In this document: piece by piece, positions 15,788 through 24,515 of the stretch
How the letters are laid out: each line of letters starts with the position of its first letter
How positions within the stretch are numbered: position 1 is the first letter of the stretch
NCBI GenBank assembly: GCA_902550285.1
Contig: CACCYQ010000005.1
Coordinates: 1 to 42,103 of the forward strand
DNA length: 42,103 nt
Direction of reading: 5' to 3'
Source of the DNA: an uncultured Pelagibacteraceae bacterium
Lineage (GTDB): Bacteria; Pseudomonadota; Alphaproteobacteria; Pelagibacterales; Pelagibacteraceae
Position numbers and translations under genes: made by a program
The notes under the pieces: model-generated
What the model saw: only the letters and a program-made list of their open reading frames with translations
What the model was told of the DNA's origin: nothing
Databases searched by the model: none

Positions 15788-17068
15788 TTATTTTCCGTCT
15801 ATTACAACAACTGTTAAATCATCTTTCTGAATTTTTCCTGATTTAACTATGTCTTCAACAATAGCTTTAAGTCTTTCATTGTTTGGTGTTGATTGATATT
15901 TTTTAATATAGTTTTGAAAACCTTCTGCACCAAGCATTTCACCATTTGGATCTTTAATCTCTGTTATTCCATCTGTAAAAATATACATTGAGCTTTCTTT
16001 AAAAGGTATTGTTGTTTCTTTGTATTTTATTTTAGACATTATACCTAATGGTGGGCCTGCTTCAGAATAATTAGAAAATTTTCCATCTCTTGAATAAATT
16101 AATGGTGGTTCGTGTCCTGCGTTTGCAAGTAACAATTCTTTTTTGTTACTGTCATAAATCCCAATAAGCATTGTAACAAACATTCCGCGTGCAGCTGTTT
16201 CACATATTTCTGTATTTAATAAGTTTAATAGTTCTGCGGCAGAAAACATTGTTTTGCTTAAACATCTATAAAGACTAGAAGCTTTTGACATAAGTAATGA
16301 TGATTTAATTCCTTTTCCTGATACGTCTGCAACTCCAAACCCAAATCTTCCATCGCCTAGGTCTGAAAAATTATAAAAGTCTCCAGACACTACCTTTGCT
16401 GGAATATTTATTCCTGAAATAGGAAAAGGATCTTTTTTATTTTGTGAAAGCAAAGTTTTTTGAATTTCACCAACTATTTCTATTTCTTTTTGCATTCTAT
16501 TTTTATCAACAAGTTCTTTAGCCATTCGTGCATTTCTAATCGCTAGAGCAGCTGGTGCTGAAAGAGTTTCTAAAAGTTTTCTATCACTTTCTTCAAAAAG
16601 TTTATTTGTTGTTTTTTTATTTAAGCAGTGAATTACACCAATACATTCATTTGCTGCTATAAGAGGTGCGCATAAAACAGAGTATGTTGTAAAATTTGTT
16701 TTATTATCCAAATCAAAATAAAATTCGGCAATTTCTCTTACATCTTTTCTAACATCTCCCACCCTAATACATTTCTTTTGTAATACTGCCTTACCCATTA
16801 CACCTTGGGTTAAAGGTATTTCATATTCATCTAAGTAAGCTTGATGCTTTGACGCTATGCATTGAAAAACTTGTTTTTTTTCTTCAATTAAAAAAATATT
16901 TGCTGCTTGAGCATTAATTCTTTTGATTATTACTTCTAAGGCATTTTGAAGTGTTTCGTTTAAATCAAGAGTTGTTGCTAAGTCTTGATTCATTTGAGTA
17001 ATTATTTTTAAGTCTTGTATTCTTGAATCTTCTTTTACTGGTTCGGCTTTTTTTGATTTAAAAAACAT
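15788..17068 (-). CDS. GAF-SpoIIE/PP2C serine phosphatase (RsbU-like)
   Basis: The protein has 426 aa. The N-terminal GAF domain spans ~25-180 ('LNETLQNALEVIIKRINAQAANIFLI', 'CAPLIAANECIGVIHCLNKK'). A coiled-coil connector (~180-210) leads to a SpoIIE-type PP2C domain (~215-426). Metal-binding acidic motifs are present: SGDFYNF (Asp230), ADVSGKG (Asp248), FTDGITE and the terminal DDLTVVVID. Members of this class dephosphorylate STAS proteins, and the STAS-kinase pair at 4.2-4.9 kb is the obvious candidate partner in this window. The GAF domain would sense a small ligand or signal. It is divergent from pilD across 163 bp. The partner assignment is inference. Confidence 0.88.
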   Translation of the reverse strand: MFFKSKKAEPVKEDSRIQDLKIITQMNQDLATTLDLNETLQNALEVIIKRINAQAANIFLIEEKKQVFQCIASKHQAYLDEYEIPLTQGVMGKAVLQKKCIRVGDVRKDVREIAEFYFDLDNKTNFTTYSVLCAPLIAANECIGVIHCLNKKTTNKLFEESDRKLLETLSAPAALAIRNARMAKELVDKNRMQKEIEIVGEIQKTLLSQNKKDPFPISGINIPAKVVSGDFYNFSDLGDGRFGFGVADVSGKGIKSSLLMSKASSLYRCLSKTMFSAAELLNLLNTEICETAARGMFVTMLIGIYDSNKKELLLANAGHEPPLIYSRDGKFSNYSEAGPPLGIMSKIKYKETTIPFKESSMYIFTDGITEIKDPNGEMLGAEGFQNYIKKYQSTPNNERLKAIVEDIVKSGKIQKDDLTVVVIDGK

Positions 17069-17152
17069 TTTTTTATATTTCCATTTTATCTCTTTTTTGA
17101 TACTTTCAACAAGGATGGAAGTTATAATATATTCGCCAAATTTTTATTTACA

Positions 17153-17208
17153 TCTGCAAGACGCAGCTGTATTCATCCAATATTGCATAGATGGCATATT
17201 GCACATAG
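17153..17208. other. Divergent phosphatase/pilD gap with short repeats
   Basis: The 163-bp gap contains CTGC-aagac-GCAG (17154-17166) and two copies of ATATTGCA(ca)TAG (17180-17190, 17196-17208), with slightly higher G+C than nearby gaps. It must carry promoters for both directions, but I could not identify convincing -35/-10 pairs. Confidence 0.3.
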
Positions 17209-17231
17209 CATCTCACATAAAAATATAATCA

Positions 17232-17996
17232 GTGTTTTATTTCTTGGTATTCATTTTGGGAAGTATTTGGGGAAGTTTTTGTAATGTCTGTATATATCGA
17301 CTTCCCAGCAATGAAAGTATGTTTAAAAGCAGATCATTCTGCCCCTCGTGCAAAAATCAAATAAATTGGTATGATAATATTCCATTTCTTTCATTTATAT
17401 TTCTTAAAGGCAAATGTAGAAATTGTAGCTACAAAATAAGCTTTCAATACTTTTTGGTTGAGTTAATTGCAGCGATTAGCTTTCTATTAGTTTATTTTTT
17501 ATATGGAATATCTGTAAAATCATTATTGCTAATAATATTAAGTATATTTTTTATAATAATTTTTTTTATTGATTTAAAACACTTTATAATTCCAAATGAA
17601 TTAACATTCCCTTTAATGGTTATTGGATTTTTAAAATCTTTTGATCCTAATTTAGATCAAACAATATTTCCAAATTATATAAATTCCATATTAGGAGGAT
17701 TCATTGGTTACTTTTTAATTTGGTTAGTTATTTTTGTTTATGAAAAAATTAGAAAAAAAGAAGGAATGGGATTAGGAGATGCTAAACTAATGGCTGCAAT
17801 CGGATTTTGGTTTGGATGGGTTAGCATTCCATTTACAATTTTCATTTCATCATTAGTTGCATTAATTTTTGTAATGCCCTCTCTACTTAATAAGACCAGA
17901 AAAGTATCATCTCAAATACCTTTTGGTCCCTACATTATTATTGGATGTATAATTTATGTTTCATTTTCAAACCAAATAAAATATTTTCTTCTCTAA
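17232..17996 (+). CDS. pilD: Prepilin peptidase / N-methyltransferase PilD
   Basis: The protein has 254 aa and starts with GTG; an in-frame stop two codons upstream excludes a longer form. The N-terminal signature GSFCNVCIYRLP is followed by a zinc-type four-cysteine site (C37xxC40 ... C62xxC65). The two catalytic aspartates appear in FIDLKHFIIPNEL and in GMGLGDAKLMA, the GxGD motif of prepilin peptidases. Multiple membrane helices follow. It cleaves the leaders of all seven or so prepilins in this locus and methylates their N-termini. Its stop overlaps the next small gene (TAATG). Confidence 0.95.
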   Translation: MFYFLVFILGSIWGSFCNVCIYRLPSNESMFKSRSFCPSCKNQINWYDNIPFLSFIFLKGKCRNCSYKISFQYFLVELIAAISFLLVYFLYGISVKSLLLIILSIFFIIIFFIDLKHFIIPNELTFPLMVIGFLKSFDPNLDQTIFPNYINSILGGFIGYFLIWLVIFVYEKIRKKEGMGLGDAKLMAAIGFWFGWVSIPFTIFISSLVALIFVMPSLLNKTRKVSSQIPFGPYIIIGCIIYVSFSNQIKYFLL

Positions 17997-18190
17997 TGGA
18001 AAAATTTTTATTCTTTAATGTTATTGTTTCAGCACTTAATGTTTTTATAATTGTTTATGCTTATTCCTTAAATTTTTTTCCAAAAAAATGGAGAAAGAAA
18101 GTTGACCAAGATACTTTGGTAGGCTTTGCATTAATTTTCTCTACCATGCTTACAATGTTTTCTTGGATAATATATTTTTACTTAGTTTAG
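17996..18190 (+). CDS. Small two-helix membrane protein coupled to pilD
   Basis: The track gives 81 aa from 17945, but the ATG at 17996 overlaps the pilD stop as TAATG and gives a clean 64-aa protein (MEKFLFFNVIVSALNVF...). It consists of two hydrophobic helices (~4-28 and ~43-63) joined by a basic loop (FFPKKWRKKVDQD). Translational coupling to pilD suggests a linked role. Its stop overlaps the pilY1 stop by 4 bp on the opposite strand. No family is recognised. Confidence 0.6.
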   Translation: MEKFLFFNVIVSALNVFIIVYAYSLNFFPKKWRKKVDQDTLVGFALIFSTMLTMFSWIIYFYLV

Positions 18191-21100
18191 TAACCTGTTT
18201 CTCTCCAGCTTCCTCTGGCACTAGTAACTTCACCTGCTGCTGCTAAAACTTGATATAGTGTTCTAGCATCTTCTTTTGGTCCTGCAACGTTAGCAAAAAG
18301 TGTATCTCCAAATATTACTAACTCAGATAATATACCTTCTCTAACAAAATTACATTTTGTTCCCTCTGGTCTTGCTCCTTTTTGTAATAAATGTGAATTA
18401 TTTGTTCCACACTCATCATCAGTAACACAAATAAATGCATTACCAATACCACATGCATCACCACCTCCTGGTGGTTCATAAATTGGGAAATAAACATTTC
18501 CTCTAAATATTGTTGGAGTTGCCGAAACTTTTCTAAATGTATGTTGTGTTATAGGATTTTTAGTTGCTGGATCTATTAATTCAGGATCTATACCGTCTAA
18601 AGTATCCAAATGAACAACCCAAGCAAAATTTGCTTGCTTTGGACATTTAACGCCAGTGTTATCACCTGTTACATCTATACAGACAGTACCGTAATCATCA
18701 ATTCCTTTGGCTGAATCTGCGCCTGTGTGAGCGGCTTCTAAAAAACCTCCTTCTGTGCCTCTTGGAATTATAACTGAATTTAAATGTTTAAAGTATGGAT
18801 AGTCAGGATCTTTTATTCCGTACAATATGTTATCCATTTCAGGATCTACTCCTCCAATATTATTAAAATCACCTGTTCCTCCAAAAAGCCAAAATTCATT
18901 ATTAGTTAAACCCACTCCTGCATCCATTTGAAAATAACTATATCTTTTATTGATTGTTGATGCGTCTAATCTAAAAAGAGTTGTTTGATCAAACATTCTG
19001 ACAGTTCCATAATTTTCATTATCTTGGTTTGTAAGATTAATTTTAGTAATTTTACCTTCTAAATCATTTATATAAACCATAGCTCCTCTCCAAGGTATAT
19101 TGAATGCTGTCTCTGGAGTTATTACAACTGGTGGAGCTGGCATTGCATTTCCAATATCGCTTCCTTTGGTAGTAGTAATCTTTCCATCATCTGTAAGCAG
19201 TCCTCTAGGGTCAGTGTCTACAATAGTAATTGGGCCACCATTAACATCTGCTCCATAAATCCTTCCTGCTGTCATATCACCCAGGCCTGACTCTAAATCT
19301 ACTATATAAAAAGCATTCCCAGCACACATACTCACATTTCCCATACCTGCTCCAAATGCAGCTACATATCTATCTTCCGATATATCGCTAGCTCCCACTG
19401 CTGTATAAGATGGAATTCTAAATATTCGAGGATTAGACCATGTTTCTCCTAATTGACTATAGTCATAATTTTGATCTATACCTCTATCAGCAATACATGA
19501 AGTGGAAATATTAAATTCTGTAGTTGGAGGAAGCTCTATTTCAGCACCATTTACTGTAACCTTTCCTGGTCCTCTTGGATTATAAGTTTTATTTGTAGAA
19601 AAATAAATTGTAGTTAATCCATTTTCATACTCAGCCTTATCAAAATCTATATTAGTCATCACACCATCAATTCTTTCTGCAACTCTTAGATTTTGTTTAG
19701 GAATTTCGATTGAACCAGCGCCTTTTGTTTCCATTTCTCCCATGCTAAAAGTAAAAGTTCTACCTTCATAACATGAGGCAGTTCCTTCTGCACGGAAAGG
19801 ACCTGTAAAGGCTGGTGTAGCTGATCCAGCATCCGCATTTTGTTGACATTCTGCAATTGCATCTTGTTCGGTTGTAACATCGTTATCAGGCCAACCGTCG
19901 TCATCTTGAGCTGTTTGAAAATTTGAATCTGCTTGTTCAGCTTCAAGTGACTCTCCTATGCTAGTTGAGCTTGAATTGTATTCAAGCGCCGTTAACCTTC
20001 CATCTCTATCGGAGATAAAAACTTGATTATTTATGGCATCATTAAAGACTGAAAACATATGACAAGGACCTTCGGCAGCTGTAATAAGCGGATAAGTAAT
20101 ATCTAGTACTGAAAACCCAGCTCCACCTCTTCCGTAAGGAACAAATAATACTGTATGCCATGATTTTGTAGCTTCATAAGCGCACCCATTAGCGCCATCA
20201 TATCCTTGTATAAATACATCATGAGCTACTGGTGATCCATCTACACCAAAAATGGCATTAGATCCTCCATCTGATCTTGATTCTGCAAGATTAACTTTAC
20301 CATCAAGGGCTTTACTAATTACAGTTGGAAGCGATGCTACTATAAATGGTGGAATAAATGCCCACATCTCTCTTCCACCACGTTCTGGCGGATCTATAGT
20401 CCCGGCAAAAAATGCGTGAAGCAATCCACTATTTGCACCAGCATAAACTACTGGAGTTCTTTCTCTGTGTTTTGCTTTAAACCCATAATAATTATTTTTA
20501 AATCTGTAATAAGTTTCCTCATTTGTATTTGTAAATTCTATATCTCCATCTGGAGGTCCAATTTCAATTAATTGAGAATGATAGATGTCTCCAAGGACTT
20601 TTTCTCTTACTTCATCAACTCCAACTTGTCCCAAGACATCACAATCGCCATCATAATCAAAATAGTCAGATCCTTTAATAAAATTTATTAGTCCTATCTC
20701 ATCATCGTGTGACCCATCTTCTCCAACGTTTGCACAGTGAGAAGTGGAATGATGATAGTCAGGAATATCGTGTTCAAGTAAAGCAAAAAGATCAGTTATA
20801 GCAGCATCATTATTTTCATTAAAATTATCCCAAGCGCTATCTACATATGATGCGCCCTCCATTGCTGTCCAAATATTTCTAGTATCTCCATCACCTGCGG
20901 GTGATGTTTGTTTCAACAATTCTGTAGCTGCGTTCCAATTCAAAGCTGCTTCGCCATCTTCCACGCATTTTGCGGAAGAATTATAATTTTCTTCACCAGG
21001 AATTTCGTGACAAACCACGTTATCTTTATTAATTGACTTCCTTAATAACGTACCTTCCCATTCTCCATATTGTTTGTAGGTAAATTGAGCTTGATACAAG

Positions 21101-23124
21101 GATCCACCTTCTTGAACATTCGCCGTAATTGATGGAGCAGTAAACGAAAGTCTCTCAGCAAGAATTTGTCTGATTCTTGCGGTAATTTCTGTCTTAAGAT
21201 CAGCAGGTGTGTCGGCTCTAATTGTTTCCTCACAAGAGTCATGACCTTCCACACCTCCTTCGCAAGATCCTGCTACTGCCAATTCATCAAATTTATTCAG
21301 TCCTCTTGTTGAAATTCCACCACCATAAGCAACCATTAATGTTTTAACTGGATTATCCATGCCTCTTAGTAGTGTTAAGTATTCTTTAGCAGCATCTAAA
21401 TTCATCATTTCACCATCTCCAATTACAATTATGTAATTTAGTTGACAGGTTGATAGCGGCTTATAAGGGTGTCCTTTTAAACCGCCGTCTGCATTCAATG
21501 AAAAATATTCATAACCCATCTGAGCAAAAGCCTTAGCATCAGTACCCCAGGCAAGTCCTTGGGGCATTAGCTCATCTAAAATGTCATTTTTTCCGTTTTC
21601 ATTTGGTGCAACTTCAAAACAGTGATCTCTATTACATTGTGATGATTGACCTTTTACATGGCTAGACTCTCCTGCAGAATTCGTGCCATTTGTCCATCCA
21701 GTCCAATAATTGCAATCATCCCATCCTCTGTGACATCTTCTTCCTCCTAAAGCAGTGTCCCTACCTCTTCCGTGTTCACCCGCATTCCAGTGTCCATATC
21801 CAAAATGTGCGCCAGTAGTAAGCGAAGTATCACTTAAGATTGCAGCAATTGCTTTTTTTACTCCAGTCCATCGAGTTAATCTTCCACCTCCCATCTGTAA
21901 CAGCCAAGAAGTGTCTACATTTGTAGCATTAAACTTATCTTCATCAAATACATCGATGGTTGCACCGCTTTGAGATGTAACTAAAATTCTAGTTGATGTG
22001 ACGGTTACACCAACAGGTCTAAAAAATCTTACGCTATTAGCTGCAAGACCACCTGCAGCCTCAATATTCATCCTACGTGATCGTCTTCCAGTACCTGCTC
22101 TTTCAACAATATTAAAAGTAGTATCGCCAGTTAATTCGACTTTTTGAAGTGCATGTCTACGGGCAGAAACTACATATAAAATATCATCATCATCGGTTGC
22201 AACATCTATATCGGTAGCTGGAGCCAATCTAGTATCTAATTGGCTTCTTCTAGCATTACCTGTATATCTTCTTGTTTGTCCAATAATTTCATAATTGTTT
22301 CCAACTCGTTGCAATGAATAACCATAAATATCGTTTGAAGCTAAATAATAAAATGAAGCACTATTATCAACTGCAGACCTCCAGGTCCTACTCATAATTC
22401 TTCCAGTTGTTGCTCCTGTTCCCAAATCTTGAAGAGGTCCCATCTCTGCGGTAGTTATATTAAAAGTTCTAAAGACACCATCGACAGATCCAAATTCTTG
22501 TCCACTTGCAAATATAATGTGCTCATCTCCTATTTCCATTACATCAAATGTATTTACCCAAAACCCCATTTCTACAAAAAGTTTGCAATCTACTCCGTTT
22601 TCTGAAACACCAACTATTGATTGTCTTAAATGCCAGTCACCAGAATGAAAAAGAATTAAATTTTCATCAGTCCATCCACCATCATTGGTTGCGATGCCTC
22701 TTACTGAATTAGTATTATGTGTATGTCTTGCAGTAGTATTACGATTTGCTGTAGTATAAACTCCAGGAGCCGCACCTGTAAAAGTTTTTTCACAAGAATC
22801 AATAAAGTCACCTGTCCATCTTCCAAGATTATTATTATATTCTCTATCTCTTGAACCAGACGAATCAAATTTCACTTGACCTAATGTTCTTCCTTGACCT
22901 GCTATTATACTTCCATCAGTAGTAAAAGCTGCACCAGTAATTCCTGCTACTGCATCTCTATTATTTATTCTTCTTTTCATACTAGCTGAGCTATCTATTA
23001 AAAATATAATATTAGCAGCAACATCACCTTCACCTGATCCAGGTGGTACTGGTTTCGCTTCAACTTGAACATTAAAATCCAAAAGAAAAACAATAAGTAA
23101 AAAATATTTTATAATTTTTTTCAT
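18187..23124 (-). CDS. pilY1: PilY1-like pilus tip adhesin with interrupted vWA domain
   Basis: The protein has 1645 aa, longer than the roughly 1160 aa of Pseudomonas PilY1. The signal peptide ends near VQVEA. The vWA MIDAS motif DxSxS is at 44-48 (FLIDSSASM). The rest of the vWA fold resumes only after ~residue 418 ('WTGVKKAIAAIL', 'FGYGHWN', 'LNYIIVIGDGEMM', 'VKTLMVAYGGG'). The ~365 residues between look like beta-propeller blades ('DIDVATDDDDILYVVSA', 'PVGVTVTSTRILVTS'). The C-terminal half carries the PilY1 propeller ('TPVVYAGANSGLLHAFFAG', 'HTVLFVPYGRGGAGFSVLDIT'), with a calcium-type loop candidate SDRDGRL. It is cysteine-rich, consistent with a secreted adhesin. It ends the minor pilin operon, as in other species, and should cap the pilus tip and help prime assembly. 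Confidence 0.9.
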   Translation of the reverse strand: MKKIIKYFLLIVFLLDFNVQVEAKPVPPGSGEGDVAANIIFLIDSSASMKRRINNRDAVAGITGAAFTTDGSIIAGQGRTLGQVKFDSSGSRDREYNNNLGRWTGDFIDSCEKTFTGAAPGVYTTANRNTTARHTHNTNSVRGIATNDGGWTDENLILFHSGDWHLRQSIVGVSENGVDCKLFVEMGFWVNTFDVMEIGDEHIIFASGQEFGSVDGVFRTFNITTAEMGPLQDLGTGATTGRIMSRTWRSAVDNSASFYYLASNDIYGYSLQRVGNNYEIIGQTRRYTGNARRSQLDTRLAPATDIDVATDDDDILYVVSARRHALQKVELTGDTTFNIVERAGTGRRSRRMNIEAAGGLAANSVRFFRPVGVTVTSTRILVTSQSGATIDVFDEDKFNATNVDTSWLLQMGGGRLTRWTGVKKAIAAILSDTSLTTGAHFGYGHWNAGEHGRGRDTALGGRRCHRGWDDCNYWTGWTNGTNSAGESSHVKGQSSQCNRDHCFEVAPNENGKNDILDELMPQGLAWGTDAKAFAQMGYEYFSLNADGGLKGHPYKPLSTCQLNYIIVIGDGEMMNLDAAKEYLTLLRGMDNPVKTLMVAYGGGISTRGLNKFDELAVAGSCEGGVEGHDSCEETIRADTPADLKTEITARIRQILAERLSFTAPSITANVQEGGSLYQAQFTYKQYGEWEGTLLRKSINKDNVVCHEIPGEENYNSSAKCVEDGEAALNWNAATELLKQTSPAGDGDTRNIWTAMEGASYVDSAWDNFNENNDAAITDLFALLEHDIPDYHHSTSHCANVGEDGSHDDEIGLINFIKGSDYFDYDGDCDVLGQVGVDEVREKVLGDIYHSQLIEIGPPDGDIEFTNTNEETYYRFKNNYYGFKAKHRERTPVVYAGANSGLLHAFFAGTIDPPERGGREMWAFIPPFIVASLPTVISKALDGKVNLAESRSDGGSNAIFGVDGSPVAHDVFIQGYDGANGCAYEATKSWHTVLFVPYGRGGAGFSVLDITYPLITAAEGPCHMFSVFNDAINNQVFISDRDGRLTALEYNSSSTSIGESLEAEQADSNFQTAQDDDGWPDNDVTTEQDAIAECQQNADAGSATPAFTGPFRAEGTASCYEGRTFTFSMGEMETKGAGSIEIPKQNLRVAERIDGVMTNIDFDKAEYENGLTTIYFSTNKTYNPRGPGKVTVNGAEIELPPTTEFNISTSCIADRGIDQNYDYSQLGETWSNPRIFRIPSYTAVGASDISEDRYVAAFGAGMGNVSMCAGNAFYIVDLESGLGDMTAGRIYGADVNGGPITIVDTDPRGLLTDDGKITTTKGSDIGNAMPAPPVVITPETAFNIPWRGAMVYINDLEGKITKINLTNQDNENYGTVRMFDQTTLFRLDASTINKRYSYFQMDAGVGLTNNEFWLFGGTGDFNNIGGVDPEMDNILYGIKDPDYPYFKHLNSVIIPRGTEGGFLEAAHTGADSAKGIDDYGTVCIDVTGDNTGVKCPKQANFAWVVHLDTLDGIDPELIDPATKNPITQHTFRKVSATPTIFRGNVYFPIYEPPGGGDACGIGNAFICVTDDECGTNNSHLLQKGARPEGTKCNFVREGILSELVIFGDTLFANVAGPKEDARTLYQVLAAAGEVTSARGSWRETGY

Positions 23125-23127
23125 AGT

Positions 23128-23664
23128 TTAAAAAAACATCTCCTCTACTTCTTCTTGAAGAGTAAAATCAACATATTGTTCATTAGAAATATCTAAAACT
23201 TCATGTGTTTCACCAAAGTCTTTATATTTTGAATAATATATTAATTTTCCACCTGTGCTTAAATTTTTATATCCTAGCCATTCATCGCTCTCAACTTCGC
23301 TATCCACAAAACCATATGTATTTTTTATATATTCATAGATTTTGTTTTTTTTACTGGGATCCCACGTTTCTAATTGTATTCCTGCAACTTTTGAGTCGTA
23401 AACAAATATATTAAGTGCCGTGCTTTCAAGTCCGACATTTGGACAATACATTTCTGTCATGCCTCTATATTTAAATGTTACATCTTTTTCATTGATTTCT
23501 TCATCTGCATCAGGAAATTCATCTTCATTAACAAAATTCAAATAATTTGTAATTTTTTTAATCTCAGTTCCAATTTCAATATTTAAAGCATCACACGTGA
23601 AAGCTTTTGTACTTAGAAAAGTAATAAAAATACTAGTTAATGATATTTTAAAAATATTTTTCAT
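23128..23664 (-). CDS. Secreted protein of unknown function in the minor pilin operon
   Basis: The protein has 178 aa, with a signal peptide (LTSIFITFLSTKAFT^C or nearby). The mature part is acidic with a mixed alpha/beta pattern: 'LNIEIGTEIKKITNYLNF', 'ALNIFVYDSKVAGIQLETWD', 'IYEYIKNTYGFVDSEVESDEW' and 'KLIYYSKYKDFGETHEVLDIS'. It has two cysteines after the signal region (TCDAL, YCPNV). It lies between pilX and pilY1, 3 bp before pilY1, so cotranscription is near certain. PilY1 operons elsewhere often carry PilE or a small accessory here, but this protein lacks a prepilin leader. A PilY1-related periplasmic accessory role is inference. Confidence 0.65.
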   Translation of the reverse strand: MKNIFKISLTSIFITFLSTKAFTCDALNIEIGTEIKKITNYLNFVNEDEFPDADEEINEKDVTFKYRGMTEMYCPNVGLESTALNIFVYDSKVAGIQLETWDPSKKNKIYEYIKNTYGFVDSEVESDEWLGYKNLSTGGKLIYYSKYKDFGETHEVLDISNEQYVDFTLQEEVEEMFF

Positions 23665-23708
23665 TTTAATTCATTATAAAAAAATTATTTAATAATCCAA
23701 ACATAAAT

Positions 23709-24512
23709 TTAGCTCGATAATACTAGAATTGTTTCAAGAGGAACTAGTATATCTATTTCATTTAATAAGCCTCTTTCCAGGTACCCGCAACCAAAGATTT
23801 TATAACTTGTTCCTTTTCTCTGAATATTTGTTGTAGATTTTTTTAAACTAGAACCTTCTCCTTTAAAACTTGACTCCCCTATATTTAAAATAAAATATTC
23901 AAACTTATAGTCTTCCATACGTTCTTTTTCTTTTTCCATTTCGTTATCGGTAGCTGTTGCATCTATCGTATTGTAATTTGCAGCTTCAAGAAGAGGAAAA
24001 ATTATTAAATCAGCAAAACTTTGATCTTTTTTGTGTACTACAACTTTAAGGTTATCTCTATTAAGTATGTTTCTATAACTTTTAAAACATTGGGTTGACG
24101 TATCTAATCCACTTACACGGTCTCCTTCTACGTAATCAGGTTCGCCTACTGATTTTTCTACATTGATTGGAACATACCTGCCATCCAAGTTTCTTGCCAT
24201 ATCTCCTACTTTGTTATCTTCAAGAGTTTTTATATAAGCGGCATGCTCAGCAGCATCTGCATTAGCTTGAAGAGGTACATTTGCATCATTTGGCTCTACC
24301 CACGGTCCCATCATTTGATTAAGCAGATATTTTTCAGCTTCTAACAATGCAGTTTCCGCAACATAAAATGATTGCTGGTATTCATCACTTGTGTTGTTGC
24401 TTTGATGATCTCCTGAAGTAATAACAATTAAAGAACCTCCTAATAAAGACATTACAAGAAGTAAAGTTAGAGAAAGAACTAAAGCAAAACCTTTTTCATT
24501 TTTATTTTTCAT
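23709..24512 (-). CDS. pilX: Minor pilin PilX-like
   Basis: The protein has 267 aa. The prepilin leader MKNKNEKG^FALVLSLTLLLVMSLLGG is typical of PilX: the +5 position is not glutamate, and a 'QSFYVAETALLEAEKYLLNQ' helix follows, matching the PilX N-terminal family ('aaeaAlreAe'). Glu5 is characteristically replaced or shifted in PilX/GspK-type tip pseudopilins. The head is larger than in many PilX proteins and contains two cysteines (STQCFKS, FGCGYLE). It sits downstream of pilW with a 3-bp gap, in the order expected for a fimU-pilV-pilW-pilX tip complex. Confidence 0.82.
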   Translation of the reverse strand: MKNKNEKGFALVLSLTLLLVMSLLGGSLIVITSGDHQSNNTSDEYQQSFYVAETALLEAEKYLLNQMMGPWVEPNDANVPLQANADAAEHAAYIKTLEDNKVGDMARNLDGRYVPINVEKSVGEPDYVEGDRVSGLDTSTQCFKSYRNILNRDNLKVVVHKKDQSFADLIIFPLLEAANYNTIDATATDNEMEKEKERMEDYKFEYFILNIGESSFKGEGSSLKKSTTNIQRKGTSYKIFGCGYLERGLLNEIDILVPLETILVLSS

Positions 24513-24515
24513 AAT

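Noticed and set aside
17069-17231. A small RNA gene in the phosphatase/pilD gap
   Set aside because: Only short imperfect repeats and one 4-bp-stem hairpin are visible, with no terminator.
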